A DNA stretch of 64,000 nt from Pseudomonas vancouverensis (GTDB lineage: Bacteria; Pseudomonadota; Gammaproteobacteria; Pseudomonadales; Pseudomonadaceae), in the NCBI RefSeq assembly GCF_004348895.1, contig NZ_RRZK01000030.1, positions 1 through 64,000 on the forward strand, written 5' to 3'. A model generated the notes under the pieces. It did no database searches, was not told the DNA's origin, and saw only the letters and a list, made by a program, of their open reading frames with translations. The position numbers and the translations under genes are program-made. This document shows, in pieces, positions 55,653 to 63,680 of this stretch; position 1 is the first letter of the stretch; each line of letters starts with the position of its first letter.

Positions 55653-56574
55653 CGGCCCCGTACTCATCACCGGCGGCGCCGGTTTCATTGGTTCGCACCT
55701 GACCGACGCCTTGCTTGCCAAGGGCCACTCGGTGCGCGTTCTCGATGACCTGTCCACCGGCAAGCGCAGCAATCTGCCGCTGGACAATCCCCGGGTCGAG
55801 CTGATCGTCGGCGACGTTGCCGATGCGGCGCTGGTTACCAGGGCCATGGCCGGTTGCAGTGCGGTGGCGCACCTGGCAGCCATTGCTTCGGTGCCGGCCT
55901 CGGTGGACGACCCGGTGAAAACCCACCAGAGCAACTTCATCGGCACCCTGAATGTCTGCGAAGCCATGCGCCAGGCCGAGGTCAAGCGCGTGGTGTTCGC
56001 CTCCAGTGCGGCGGTCTACGGCAACAATGGCGAAGGTGAGTCGATCGATGAAGACACCGCCAAGGAACCCTTGACGCCCTACGCGTCGGACAAGCTGGCC
56101 AGCGAGTACTACTTCGATTTCTACCGTCGCCAGCATGGCCTGGAACCGGTGATCTTCCGCTTCTTCAACATCTTCGGCCCGCGCCAGGATCCGTCTTCGC
56201 CCTACTCCGGGGTGATCAGCATTTTCAGCGAGCGCGCGCAGAAGGGCCTGCCGATCACCCTGTTCGGTGACGGCGAGCAGACCCGGGACTTTTTCTACGT
56301 TGAAGACCTGGTCGACCTGCTGGTGCAGGCCATCGAAAAACCAGTGGTTGAAGTCGGCGCGGTCAACGTCGGCTGGAACCAGGCCACGACCCTCAAGCAG
56401 ATGCTGCAAGCGCTCGAGGCCGTGGTCGGTGAGTTGCCGCCGGTGAGCTATGGTCCTGCACGCTCCGGTGACATTCGCCATTCGCGAGCGAACAACCAGC
56501 GTCTGCTGGAGCGCTTCAACACCGGCCAGCAGACGCCGTTGAGCGTTGGCCTGGCGCGCTTGCTCGGGCGCTGA
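55645..56574 (+). CDS. NAD-dependent epimerase/dehydratase (extended SDR)
   Basis: 309 residues, UDP-glucose 4-epimerase-like. GGAGFIGSHL (10-19) binds NAD, Ser120/Ser121 and Tyr146-x3-Lys150 (TPYASDK) form the active site, and RFFNIFGPRQDP is the usual substrate loop. Start ATG overlaps the end of the previous gene. Substrate is not determined; members act on UDP-sugars for surface polysaccharides. Confidence 0.92.
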   Translation: MADGPVLITGGAGFIGSHLTDALLAKGHSVRVLDDLSTGKRSNLPLDNPRVELIVGDVADAALVTRAMAGCSAVAHLAAIASVPASVDDPVKTHQSNFIGTLNVCEAMRQAEVKRVVFASSAAVYGNNGEGESIDEDTAKEPLTPYASDKLASEYYFDFYRRQHGLEPVIFRFFNIFGPRQDPSSPYSGVISIFSERAQKGLPITLFGDGEQTRDFFYVEDLVDLLVQAIEKPVVEVGAVNVGWNQATTLKQMLQALEAVVGELPPVSYGPARSGDIRHSRANNQRLLERFNTGQQTPLSVGLARLLGR

Positions 56575-56596
56575 CCAAGGCTGAAACGCAGACATG

Positions 56597-56627
56597 AAAA
56601 AGGCGCCTTTTGACAGGCGCCTTTTTC
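56597..56627 (+). terminator. Terminator after the epimerase gene
   Basis: AAAAAGGCGCC-TTTTGACA-GGCGCCTTTTT, 22 bp after the stop. Confidence 0.93.
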
Positions 56628-56762
56628 ACGGCCGGAATCCGCATTTACTACGCTGTAATCCCTGTGCCGAGGGAGCGTTCCTCCCCGGTCGACTGCAACG
56701 GTCGCCGTCAGCTCTGAGTCTGCTCGCCATCAAGCCTCATTCACCACCACGTGAACGTTCGT

Positions 56763-57461
56763 TTAGAACTTGTAGCCCAGACCGACCATGTACACGAACG
56801 GGTCGACGTCGACGTTGACACGGGCGCGGGTGCCCGGGGCCACGGCGTCGTTTTCAACGGTCGCGCGGGTGTCGATGTCGATGTAACGCACCTGGGCGTT
56901 GAGCATGACCTTGTCGGTCAGCATGTAGTCGGCACCGACCTGCCACGCCATGCCCCAGGAGTTCTTCGCATTGAAGTTGCTGAAACCGGCGGCGCTGGCT
57001 TCGCTGCCGACGTGTTCGTCATAGATCCAGGTGTAGTTGATGCCGGCGCCCACATACGGCTGGAAGTCCGATTTCGGGTCCAGCGGGTAGTACACCACGC
57101 TCAGGGTCGGCGGCAGGTGTTTGAGGGTGCCGAGTTTGCCGTTGGCGGCGGACAGGGCGGTGCCCTTGAGCTTCACGTCATGTTCGAACGGGGTGGCCGC
57201 CAGCAACTCGATACCGATGTTGTTGGTGATCATGTAGGCGAAGTTCAGACCCAGTTGCGTGTCGCTGCTCATGGTTGCCTTGCCGCCCAGATCGGCACCG
57301 GCCAACGGACCCTGATCGACCTTGACGCTGGAGCTGTCGGCCTTCGGGTTAACGGTGATGGCGCCGGCACGCAGGATGATGTCACCTGCTTCGTGGGCGT
57401 GGGCAAACGGGGCTGCGAGCGCGAGGACTGCCAGCGAGGCACCGAGCAAGGACTTGTTCAT
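56763..57461 (-). CDS. oprG: Outer membrane protein OprG (OmpW family)
   Basis: Eight-stranded beta-barrel porin for small hydrophobic or amino-acid-like substrates. 232 residues with a signal peptide (1-22, ending FAHA) and C-terminal Phe (GLGYKF) for BAM recognition. OmpW landmarks include QPYVGAGINYTW and KHLPPTLSVVYYP. In P. aeruginosa oprG follows the same epimerase pair and is ANR-dependent; a matching box lies upstream here. Confidence 0.96.
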   Translation of the reverse strand: MNKSLLGASLAVLALAAPFAHAHEAGDIILRAGAITVNPKADSSSVKVDQGPLAGADLGGKATMSSDTQLGLNFAYMITNNIGIELLAATPFEHDVKLKGTALSAANGKLGTLKHLPPTLSVVYYPLDPKSDFQPYVGAGINYTWIYDEHVGSEASAAGFSNFNAKNSWGMAWQVGADYMLTDKVMLNAQVRYIDIDTRATVENDAVAPGTRARVNVDVDPFVYMVGLGYKF

Positions 57462-57498
57462 GGGGGCTCCAGAGGACGTTAGAAATTTTCGATGTCCA

Positions 57499-57540
57499 AT
57501 GGTAAACAGTCGTTTGATTCGGTCTGTTGACGCAGCTCAA
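57499..57540 (-). promoter_or_regulatory. Predicted ANR/FNR-activated promoter of oprG
   Basis: On the minus strand TTGAG-CTGC-GTCAA (57527-57540) is an ANR/FNR-type dyad (consensus TTGATNNNNRTCAA, one mismatch). TACCAT (57499-57504) can serve as -10. A start at about 57492 would centre the box at -41.5, the class II activator position. Confidence 0.6.
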
Positions 57541-57583
57541 TGAAATCGTGAAGGGCTTGGGTTTATCGGGGATTTTCGATGGC

Positions 57584-57660
57584 CCCATCGCCGTCCACAG
57601 ACAAGCTCGCTGCCACAGTCGAAACGCATTTCCCTGTGGGAGCGAGCTTGCTCGCGAAGA
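57584..57660. repeat. REP doublet between oprG and the DUF3299 gene
   Basis: Two inverted copies: AGCTCGCTGCCACAG near 57604 and CTGTGGGAGCGAGCTTGCTC ending in GCGAAG near 57634-57658. A typical fluorescens-group REP pair in the gap upstream of oprG. Confidence 0.85.
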
Positions 57661-57691
57661 CTATTATGCAGGCGACGATGAACGTCCGGCT

Positions 57692-58225
57692 TCACTCCTG
57701 CAATTCATACATGTAGATCTTGTCCGCCTCCATCTGGTACCCGGCGTCGGCGATTTCGCTGCTGGACGCCTTGACCTGCAAGGGGCCCTCGACCCAGTAC
57801 GGCTGATACAGCTCGTCGACCTTCACACCCACTTCACTCTTGACGTGGACGATCTGGTTCGACGGCGGTGGCGGTACGTGGATGCACGCGCCGAAATACG
57901 GCACCAGCAGGAACTCGGTGGTGCGGCCTTCTTCGTTCACTTCCAGTGGCACGATGTAGCCCGGCAGACGAATGTCCTGACCGTCGAGGGTCTGCACCAC
58001 CGGTGCATCGGGCAGGTCTTGCTTGGCCGCCGGTGCCGATTCGGCGGATAGCGCGTTGCCCATCTGCGACAGGTCGTGCAGCGGGGTCATGTTCGGCACT
58101 TCTTTCGGCGCATCTGGCGGGATCATTTCCGACCAGGTCAGGTCGCGCGGCTGGGCCGCCCACAGCGGCAGCGCGACCAGCATCAACAGCGCAAGTACAG
58201 CGCGGGGCATTTTCAACGTCCTCAT
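57692..58225 (-). CDS. DUF3299 lipoprotein-like/periplasmic protein of the zinc-linked ABC operon
   Basis: 177 residues with a signal peptide (about 1-24, ALLMLVALPLWAAQ). DUF3299 features: DIRLPGYIVPLE, FLLVPYFGACIHVPPPPSNQ with a conserved Cys-x-His, and a C-terminal Tyr-rich end. Start ATG overlaps the permease stop (ATGA). Last gene of the four-gene operon; in P. aeruginosa the equivalent operon (PA4063-PA4066) is zinc-starvation induced. Molecular function unknown; the CIH motif could bind metal. Confidence 0.9.
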   Translation of the reverse strand: MRTLKMPRAVLALLMLVALPLWAAQPRDLTWSEMIPPDAPKEVPNMTPLHDLSQMGNALSAESAPAAKQDLPDAPVVQTLDGQDIRLPGYIVPLEVNEEGRTTEFLLVPYFGACIHVPPPPSNQIVHVKSEVGVKVDELYQPYWVEGPLQVKASSSEIADAGYQMEADKIYMYELQE

Positions 58226-59487
58226 AAACGGATCGACAGGCCATCGGCCAGGGATTGGCGATAGGCGCGCCACGCTGGCACGCTGCCCATCAGCAAGGCT
58301 GCGATCAGGATGCCACCCAGCAGCGTCCATTCATACTGACTTGGCCAGGACAGCGGCAGATACAGGCCGTAGTTCGCCTGCACATAACCCTGGGCCACGG
58401 CGATGCACACATACAGCAGGGCCACGCCGGCGACCACGCCAGCCAGCGCCAGGGCGAAGGCTTCCAGCACCAGCAGGGTCGCGATGTGCCATGGCCGTGC
58501 ACCCACCGAGCGCAGAATCGCCATCTCGCGGCGACGTTCGTTGAGGCTGGTGAGAATAGCCGTGAGCATGCCGATCAAGCCGGTCAGAACCACGAACAGC
58601 GACACGATGAACAGGGCTTTTTCCGCCGTGCTCATCAGGCTCCACAGCTCTTGCAAGGCCACGCCCGGGAGGATCGCTAGCATCGGCTCTCCGCGGAATT
58701 CGTTGATTTCCCGTTGCAGGGCGAAGGTCGAAATCTTGTTGTTGAGGCCGAGCATGAACGCGGTGATCGCTTGCGGCGTCAGGTCCATGTTGCGCGCCTG
58801 ATCGGCGGTGACGCGTCCTTCGCCACGGGCCGGTACGCCGTTGTGCCAGTCGATGTGAATCGCCTCCATGCCGCCGAGGCTGATGTGCAACGTGCGGTCC
58901 ACTGGCGTGCCGGTACGCTTGAGGACTCCGACCACTGTGAAGGGTTTGTCATCGTGCTTGACCAGGCTGATCGCTGCCACGCCGTGAGCCAGCACCAGCT
59001 TGTCGCCGAGCTTGTAGTGCAGGGCGTCGGCCACTTCGGCGCCGAGCACCACTTCAAACGGGTCGGTGGCAAAGGCACGGCCATCGGCCAGTTCCAGGTG
59101 CTGCTGGCGGCCATACTGGTAATGCTCGAAATAGGCTTCGGTGGTGCCCATCACCCGGTAGCCGCGATGGGAGTCGCCGAGGGACATGGGGATTGCCCAT
59201 TTCACTTTCGGGTTGCTGGCGAAGTGTTCGAAGCTGTCCCAGCGGATGTTGTTGGTGGCGTTGCCGATGCGGAACACCGAGTACAGCAGCAGGTTCACCG
59301 AGCCCGAGCGCGCGCCGACGATCAGGTCGGTACCGCTGATGGTGCTGGCGAAACTGGCCTTGGCTTCAGTGCGTACGCGTTCGACGGCCAGCAGCAGGCA
59401 GACTGACAAGGCGATGGCGAAGGCCGTGAGGATCGCGGTGAAGCGGCGGTTGGCCAGGCTGGCCATGGCCAGACGAAACAGATACAT
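58222..59487 (-). CDS. ABC transporter permease, FtsX/MacB-like
   Basis: 421 residues with one N-terminal helix (FTAILTAFAIALSVCLLLAV), a large periplasmic domain (about 45-285), and three C-terminal helices: the four-helix FtsX/LolCE/MacB layout. The segment MAILRSVGARPWHI is the family coupling helix. This topology argues for a mechanotransmission or lipoprotein-type exporter, not a classical ZnuB importer. The start ATG sits just beyond the ATPase stop. Confidence 0.92.
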   Translation of the reverse strand: MYLFRLAMASLANRRFTAILTAFAIALSVCLLLAVERVRTEAKASFASTISGTDLIVGARSGSVNLLLYSVFRIGNATNNIRWDSFEHFASNPKVKWAIPMSLGDSHRGYRVMGTTEAYFEHYQYGRQQHLELADGRAFATDPFEVVLGAEVADALHYKLGDKLVLAHGVAAISLVKHDDKPFTVVGVLKRTGTPVDRTLHISLGGMEAIHIDWHNGVPARGEGRVTADQARNMDLTPQAITAFMLGLNNKISTFALQREINEFRGEPMLAILPGVALQELWSLMSTAEKALFIVSLFVVLTGLIGMLTAILTSLNERRREMAILRSVGARPWHIATLLVLEAFALALAGVVAGVALLYVCIAVAQGYVQANYGLYLPLSWPSQYEWTLLGGILIAALLMGSVPAWRAYRQSLADGLSIRL

Positions 59488-59488
59488 G

Positions 59489-60199
59489 TCAAACCTCTGC
59501 GGGCGTGGCGGCGCGATTGAGTTCGGCCAGCGACAGGTTGTGATCGAACAGCGGCGCCAGGCTCTGGTCATGGCTGACGAACAGCAGGCTCGAACCGGCT
59601 TCGCGGCATTCGGCGAACAGCAGGCGAATGAAGTTTTCGCGGGCGTCGTAGTCGAGGGCCGAGGTCGGCTCGTCGGCGATTACCAATTCTGGTTGGCCGA
59701 TCAAGGCACGGGCGGCGGCGACCCGTTGCTGTTGGCCGATGGACAACGAGTCGGCGCGGCGATTGAGGATGTTTTCATCCTTCAGCCCCAGGTGCGCCAG
59801 CAGCGTGGCGGCGGCCTTGTCTACGCTGCCGTGGCGCTGCTTCGCCCGTTCGGCGCGCAGTTTCGAGAAGTGGCAGGGCAGTTCGACGTTTTCGCGTACC
59901 GACAGGAACGGCAGCAGGTTGAACTGCTGGAAGATGTAGCCGGTGTGGTCGACCCGGAAGTGATCGCGGGCGCCGGCCGACAGCTCGGTCAGTTCCTGGC
60001 CAAGCAGGCGGATGCTGCCGCGATCAGGCTTTTGCACACCGCCGAGCAGGCCGAGCAGGGTGGTCTTGCCACTGCCGCTGGGGCCTTTGAGGAACAGGGT
60101 TTCGCCGCGTTCCAGGCGAAACGCCGGGATGTCCAGCAGTGGCGGGTGACCGGGCCAGCTGAAGCCCAGGTCGGAGAGTTCGATGAGTGCTTGGGTCAT
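59489..60199 (-). CDS. ABC transporter ATP-binding protein, LolD/MacB-like
   Basis: 236 residues from the ATG at 60199 (a TTG two codons earlier is less likely). Walker A GPSGSGKT (39-46), Q-loop FQQFNLLPFLSV, signature LSIGQQQR (152-159; the usual LSGGQ has Ile in place of Gly), Walker B VIADEP (173-178), H-loop SHD. Pairs with the FtsX-like permease. Confidence 0.93.
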   Translation of the reverse strand: MTQALIELSDLGFSWPGHPPLLDIPAFRLERGETLFLKGPSGSGKTTLLGLLGGVQKPDRGSIRLLGQELTELSAGARDHFRVDHTGYIFQQFNLLPFLSVRENVELPCHFSKLRAERAKQRHGSVDKAAATLLAHLGLKDENILNRRADSLSIGQQQRVAAARALIGQPELVIADEPTSALDYDARENFIRLLFAECREAGSSLLFVSHDQSLAPLFDHNLSLAELNRAATPAEV

Positions 60200-60230
60200 G
60201 TGCAACCGGTCTGGTAGGTGATGAGCACTG

Positions 60231-60305
60231 GTAGGAGCGAGCCTGCTCGCGATGGCGTGTCAGTCAGTAAGTGGCGACTGGCCTGGCATCGCGAGCAGGG
60301 GGCTT
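60231..60305. repeat. REP doublet inside the DUF2796-ABC operon
   Basis: GTAGGAGCGAGCCTGCTCGC followed by GATGG, then an inverted half GGCATCGCGAGCAGGGGG. It fills most of the 115-bp gap between the DUF2796 gene and the ATPase gene, so a stable hairpin would form within the operon mRNA. Confidence 0.85.
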
Positions 60306-60314
60306 ACAGTTTAT

Positions 60315-60911
60315 TCAGAACTTCAGCGCGGCAGCCTTGGCCGTCACGTCGACACCCTGCTGGCCGCTCGGGCCAATCAGTTGTACCTGAATTTTCTGGG
60401 TCGCCGGGAATCGGTTGAAAATATTCGCCAGGTCCAGGGTTTTCAGCGCAGCCGGCGTCGCGCAGGTGAACTGGTAGCGGGCGTGGACTTCGCTGTGTTC
60501 GTGATGATGTTCGTCGCCGTCTGCATCCTTGGCGTCGTCATCGTGATCATCGTCGGCATCGGGCTTGTCACCGAACAGCGGGCTTTCCAGTTCCTGGTTC
60601 TCCACCACGCAACCGGCGGCCTTGGGCAGGTTGAACAATACCAATGGTTGTTCAAGCTGAGCACGGGCGGCAGCCACTTTGGCCTTGTCGGCGTCAGTGG
60701 TGGCGGCGTGTTCGAAACCGACCAGGTTCATCGCCGGGCTGTCCAGCTCCAGCTCCAGGGTCGGCCCGTCCAGCGCCGCGTTCAGCCGGCCGACGCCATG
60801 TTCGTGAGCACCGAGGCTGCCGTGCTCATGGTCGTGATCGTGTTCGTCGGCGGCGTGAGCGAGAGCCAGCGGCAACAAGGCAAACGGCAGAGCGAGGAGC
60901 AGACGGCGCAT
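60315..60911 (-). CDS. DUF2796 His-rich periplasmic protein, probable zinc-binding
   Basis: 198 residues from the ATG at 60911 (GGAG upstream), with a signal peptide of about 20 residues ending LAHAAD. Two His/Asp-rich clusters, residues 24-38 (EHDHDHEH, HEH) and 123-143 (HDDD, EHHHEH), are suited to bind zinc. DUF2796 family. First gene of the operon with the ABC transporter and DUF3299 gene. A Zur-like operator lies 36 bp upstream of the start. Confidence 0.92.
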   Translation of the reverse strand: MRRLLLALPFALLPLALAHAADEHDHDHEHGSLGAHEHGVGRLNAALDGPTLELELDSPAMNLVGFEHAATTDADKAKVAAARAQLEQPLVLFNLPKAAGCVVENQELESPLFGDKPDADDDHDDDAKDADGDEHHHEHSEVHARYQFTCATPAALKTLDLANIFNRFPATQKIQVQLIGPSGQQGVDVTAKAAALKF

Positions 60912-60944
60912 GGCGAGTCTCCGAAGTAAAATGAAAAATATGTT

Positions 60945-60961
60945 ATGTAATCTTATAACGT
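60945..60961 (-). promoter_or_regulatory. Candidate Zur box
   Basis: ATGTAATCTTATAACGT matches the proteobacterial Zur motif (RTGTTATAWTATAACAY) at 14 of 17 positions. It overlaps the predicted promoter of the DUF2796-ABC-DUF3299 operon and is divergent to the gene at 61045. Confidence 0.65.
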
Positions 60962-61044
60962 AAGTGCGCAGAGTTTGACTGCCTGCTTGGCGATGCACAA
61001 GTCCCATGGGAGCATGGGCGCAAGAAATGTGCGGGAGCAGACCT

Positions 61045-61386
61045 ATGTTGCGAATTCGCGGAAGCATCGGCGACTGGCCGGTGGATTTGACGCTGGAAAT
61101 GGATGACAGCGACTGGGCACGCCTGGGCGCGCAGTTGACGGTGGAGAAAACCGAGACGCCTGCCGCCACGGCGAAACCGCTGAATCAGGATGATGCGCTG
61201 TGGCAGATCGCCAGGGATTTGTTGCGCAAGGCCGGGCAACTCAGCGGGCCTGACCTGCTCGATCAACTGGAAGGGCTGACCGGCAGCGCCGTGGCGGGCA
61301 AGCGCCTGTTGGTGCGCTTGCGCCACAGCTCGGATGTGAAGGTGCTGAGCGGCGGGGATACGCCGCTCTACAGCTGGATCGAATGA
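61045..61386 (+). CDS. Conserved hypothetical protein, small cytoplasmic
   Basis: 113 residues from the ATG at 61045 with GGGAG upstream (an in-frame ATG at 61006 has no RBS). It begins MLRIRGSIGDWPVDLTLEMD and ends TPLYSWIE. No signal peptide, membrane segment or known domain that I recognise. The equivalent gene stands at the same place in P. aeruginosa, between the DUF2796 operon and the thioredoxin gene, so it is conserved. It might share the Zur-like operator region. Confidence 0.85.
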   Translation: MLRIRGSIGDWPVDLTLEMDDSDWARLGAQLTVEKTETPAATAKPLNQDDALWQIARDLLRKAGQLSGPDLLDQLEGLTGSAVAGKRLLVRLRHSSDVKVLSGGDTPLYSWIE

Positions 61387-61405
61387 TGCCCGGCAATAAC
61401 CGCGA

Positions 61406-62278
61406 TCAGTACAGCGCCGCAAACAACTTGCGACGGTAGGTGCTCACCAGCGGGTGATCATTGCCCAACAGCTCGAACACTTGCAGCAAGGTCTTGTGCG
61501 GCAGGCCTTCGCTGTAGCTGCGGTTGCGGATGAACAGTTTGAGCAAGGCATCCAGCGCCGCTTCGTATTGCTGACGAGCCAGTTGCTGGATGGCCAGTTG
61601 GTAGACCGCTTCATCGTCCTGCGGGTCTTTCGCCAGGCGTGCCTTCAGCTCGGCCGCATCCGGCAGGTCCCGAGCCAACCCCAGAAACTTGATCTGCGCC
61701 TTGGCACCGGCCAGCGCGGCCTTGTGTTCGTCGCTCTTGACCGCGTCCAGCACGGCCTGGGCTTCACCCAGCTCGCCACGTTCAGTCAGGCAGCGGGCGT
61801 AAAGGATCAGCGCCTTGGCATTGGTGTTGTCTTCGCCCAGCAACACTTTCAACAGCGCCTCGGCATCGGCGAAACGGCTGTCGTCGAACAGCGCCTGAGC
61901 CTGCTCGAACGGATCGGCGGCCGCCGGCGGTGGCATCTGCACGTGGGGTTCGAGCAGGGCGCGAACCGCGGATTCCGGCTGCGCACCGGCGAAACCGTCC
62001 ACCGGCTGACCATCCTTGAACAGCACCACGGTCGGCAGGCTGCGAATGCCGAAACGGGCGACGATGTCCTGCTCGATGTCGCAGTTGACCTTGGCCAGCA
62101 GCAACTCGCCCTGATAGCTCTCGGCGATGCTTTGCAGCATCGGCATCAACACCTTGCAGGGCGCGCACCATTCGGCCCAGAAATCCACCAGCACCGGTTT
62201 GTGAAAGGAGTTCTCGATCACCGACTGGTCGAAATCGGCAGTCGTGGCGTCGAAGATGTACGGCGTTGGCTGACTCAT
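61406..62278 (-). CDS. CnoX-like thioredoxin with C-terminal TPR domain (YbbN)
   Basis: 290 residues: an N-terminal thioredoxin domain (1-115) and a TPR-like C-terminal half. The active site is WCAPC (Cys38, Cys41), the redox-active form, whereas E. coli CnoX has SQHC. CnoX proteins act as chaperedoxins that hold substrates for GroEL. ATG at 62278 (MSQPTPYIFDATTADF). It is convergent with the hypothetical gene. Confidence 0.93.
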   Translation of the reverse strand: MSQPTPYIFDATTADFDQSVIENSFHKPVLVDFWAEWCAPCKVLMPMLQSIAESYQGELLLAKVNCDIEQDIVARFGIRSLPTVVLFKDGQPVDGFAGAQPESAVRALLEPHVQMPPPAAADPFEQAQALFDDSRFADAEALLKVLLGEDNTNAKALILYARCLTERGELGEAQAVLDAVKSDEHKAALAGAKAQIKFLGLARDLPDAAELKARLAKDPQDDEAVYQLAIQQLARQQYEAALDALLKLFIRNRSYSEGLPHKTLLQVFELLGNDHPLVSTYRRKLFAALY

Positions 62279-62373
62279 TGGGGGGATCTCGTAAAAGCGT
62301 GAATGGGGCAACTATACGGCTTGGTGGGGTGTGGCCGGAAGGCGGCCACCGTTAGAACTGTGTTGTCTGGCAG

Positions 62374-62430
62374 GCCGCCATCGCGAGCAAGGGAACGCAT
62401 TCCACTGTGGGAGCGAGCTTGCTCGCGATG
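62374..62430. repeat. REP doublet upstream of the CnoX-like gene
   Basis: GCCATCGCGAGCAAGG and, inverted, CTGTGGGAGCGAGCTTGCTC followed by GCGATGC, separated by 20 bp. It lies between the methyltransferase stop and the CnoX-like gene. Confidence 0.85.
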
Positions 62431-62434
62431 CTTT

Positions 62435-63091
62435 TCAGCCGCGCCGCGCGTGATACAGGCTCACATGCCGAAACTCATGGGGCTCGGCCAGGTCTGGCAA
62501 GGTCATGGCTTCCAGCATCTCGATGCGTTGATACAACGGATGACGGAAATCCCTGACCCGCGAATCCGCCACCAGCGCCTCTCGACCCCGACTGAGAAAC
62601 TCGTCAAGCAGCGGCAGGTTCGCCCGGTCGTACAGCACATCCGCCACCAGGATCAGATCGAAGCGATCGGCCTCGGCGAAAAAGTCCGTGGAGTAATTGA
62701 GCTGCACGTCATTGAGCGCCGCGTTCGCCCGGCAGGCGGCGATGGCCAAGGGGTCGAGGTCACAGGCCACCACTTCCAGCGCGCCGGCCTTCACCGCAGC
62801 AATACCTGCAACACCAGAGCCGGCGCCGAAATCCAGCACCCGTTTGCCTTCGACCCACTGCGGGTTGTCCGCCAGGTAGCGGGCCACGGCCAGGCCGCTG
62901 GCCCAGCAGAAACTCCAGTATGGCGGCTCATGCAGGATGCGCCGGGTTTCTTCCGGGCTGAAGGCGCGGTCCATGTTGTCGCCATCGATCAGCCACAACT
63001 TCAGGTCGGTGCCCGGTAATTCGCAGTCCACCAGTTGCGCATCGCCGAGCAGGTCGCTCAGGGCCTGTTGCAGGTCGAGCGGCGCACTCAT
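62435..63091 (-). CDS. Class I SAM-dependent methyltransferase (ETFB-lysine-methyltransferase-like)
   Basis: 218 residues. SAM motif VLDFGAGSGVAGIAAVKAGA (about residues 86-105) and motif VVACDLDP, with VADVLYD as the family post-motif. WSFCWASGLAVARYL precedes motif I, as in the PrmA/METTL20 group that methylates protein lysines. ATG overlaps the stop of the lipoprotein gene (ATGA). Substrate unknown. Confidence 0.9.
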   Translation of the reverse strand: MSAPLDLQQALSDLLGDAQLVDCELPGTDLKLWLIDGDNMDRAFSPEETRRILHEPPYWSFCWASGLAVARYLADNPQWVEGKRVLDFGAGSGVAGIAAVKAGALEVVACDLDPLAIAACRANAALNDVQLNYSTDFFAEADRFDLILVADVLYDRANLPLLDEFLSRGREALVADSRVRDFRHPLYQRIEMLEAMTLPDLAEPHEFRHVSLYHARRG

Positions 63092-63552
63092 GGGGCTTTG
63101 ACGAATTGCAGCTGGCCCAGGGCCTGGGTGGTCGGTTGGGTGATCACCTGCGAAGGCAGGTGCAGGATCAACTGACCGGACTGGCTGGCGCGACCACGCA
63201 GTTCAACCCGCGCACCGGCCGGGAAGGCCTCCGGGTTGAAGCGCAGATGAAACGGCAATACCTGATTGGTACCGATAATGGTCGAACTGGCGAGCAATTG
63301 TTGCGGGCGATCCTTGTCGTCGATCACCAGCAGCGCCAGTTCGACTTCGGCGCCGGCCGGTACGCCTTGCAGGGTGCCGCTCAATTCGCGCTGATACGCC
63401 GGCAGCGGGCCGAGTTCCGTCGCTTGTCGGGCCTGCTTCTGCGCCTGCTGCGACGCGGGGCCTGGCGTAGGCGGCTGGGGTTTCGGGGCATCGCTGCCGC
63501 ACGCTGCCAGCAGGCTGAAAACACTGAGTAAAACGAGCGCTCGTAACGACAT
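63088..63552 (-). CDS. YbaY-family lipoprotein
   Basis: 154 residues from the ATG at 63552. Lipoprotein signal with lipobox LLAAC (Cys18), a Pro/Gln-rich linker, then a beta-sandwich YbaY domain (LSGTLQGVPAGAEVELALLV). Likely attached to the outer membrane, as the residue after Cys is Gly. Translationally coupled to the methyltransferase gene. Confidence 0.88.
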   Translation of the reverse strand: MSLRALVLLSVFSLLAACGSDAPKPQPPTPGPASQQAQKQARQATELGPLPAYQRELSGTLQGVPAGAEVELALLVIDDKDRPQQLLASSTIIGTNQVLPFHLRFNPEAFPAGARVELRGRASQSGQLILHLPSQVITQPTTQALGQLQFVKAP

Positions 63553-63680
63553 TTGCGACTCCGGCAAAAGGGTATCCATGGATCAAGCGGTATAGCTCGA
63601 CTGTATACCGCAAACCCTATGGCTTGTCTTGCCACCGGGATGCGCTACCATGGCCCTCCCTTTTTTTGTTGCCTGCCACC

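Noticed and set aside
42350..62430. CRISPR array
   Set aside because: The repeats seen are dispersed palindromes in intergenic regions, often inverted, with no regular spacer unit and no cas genes.
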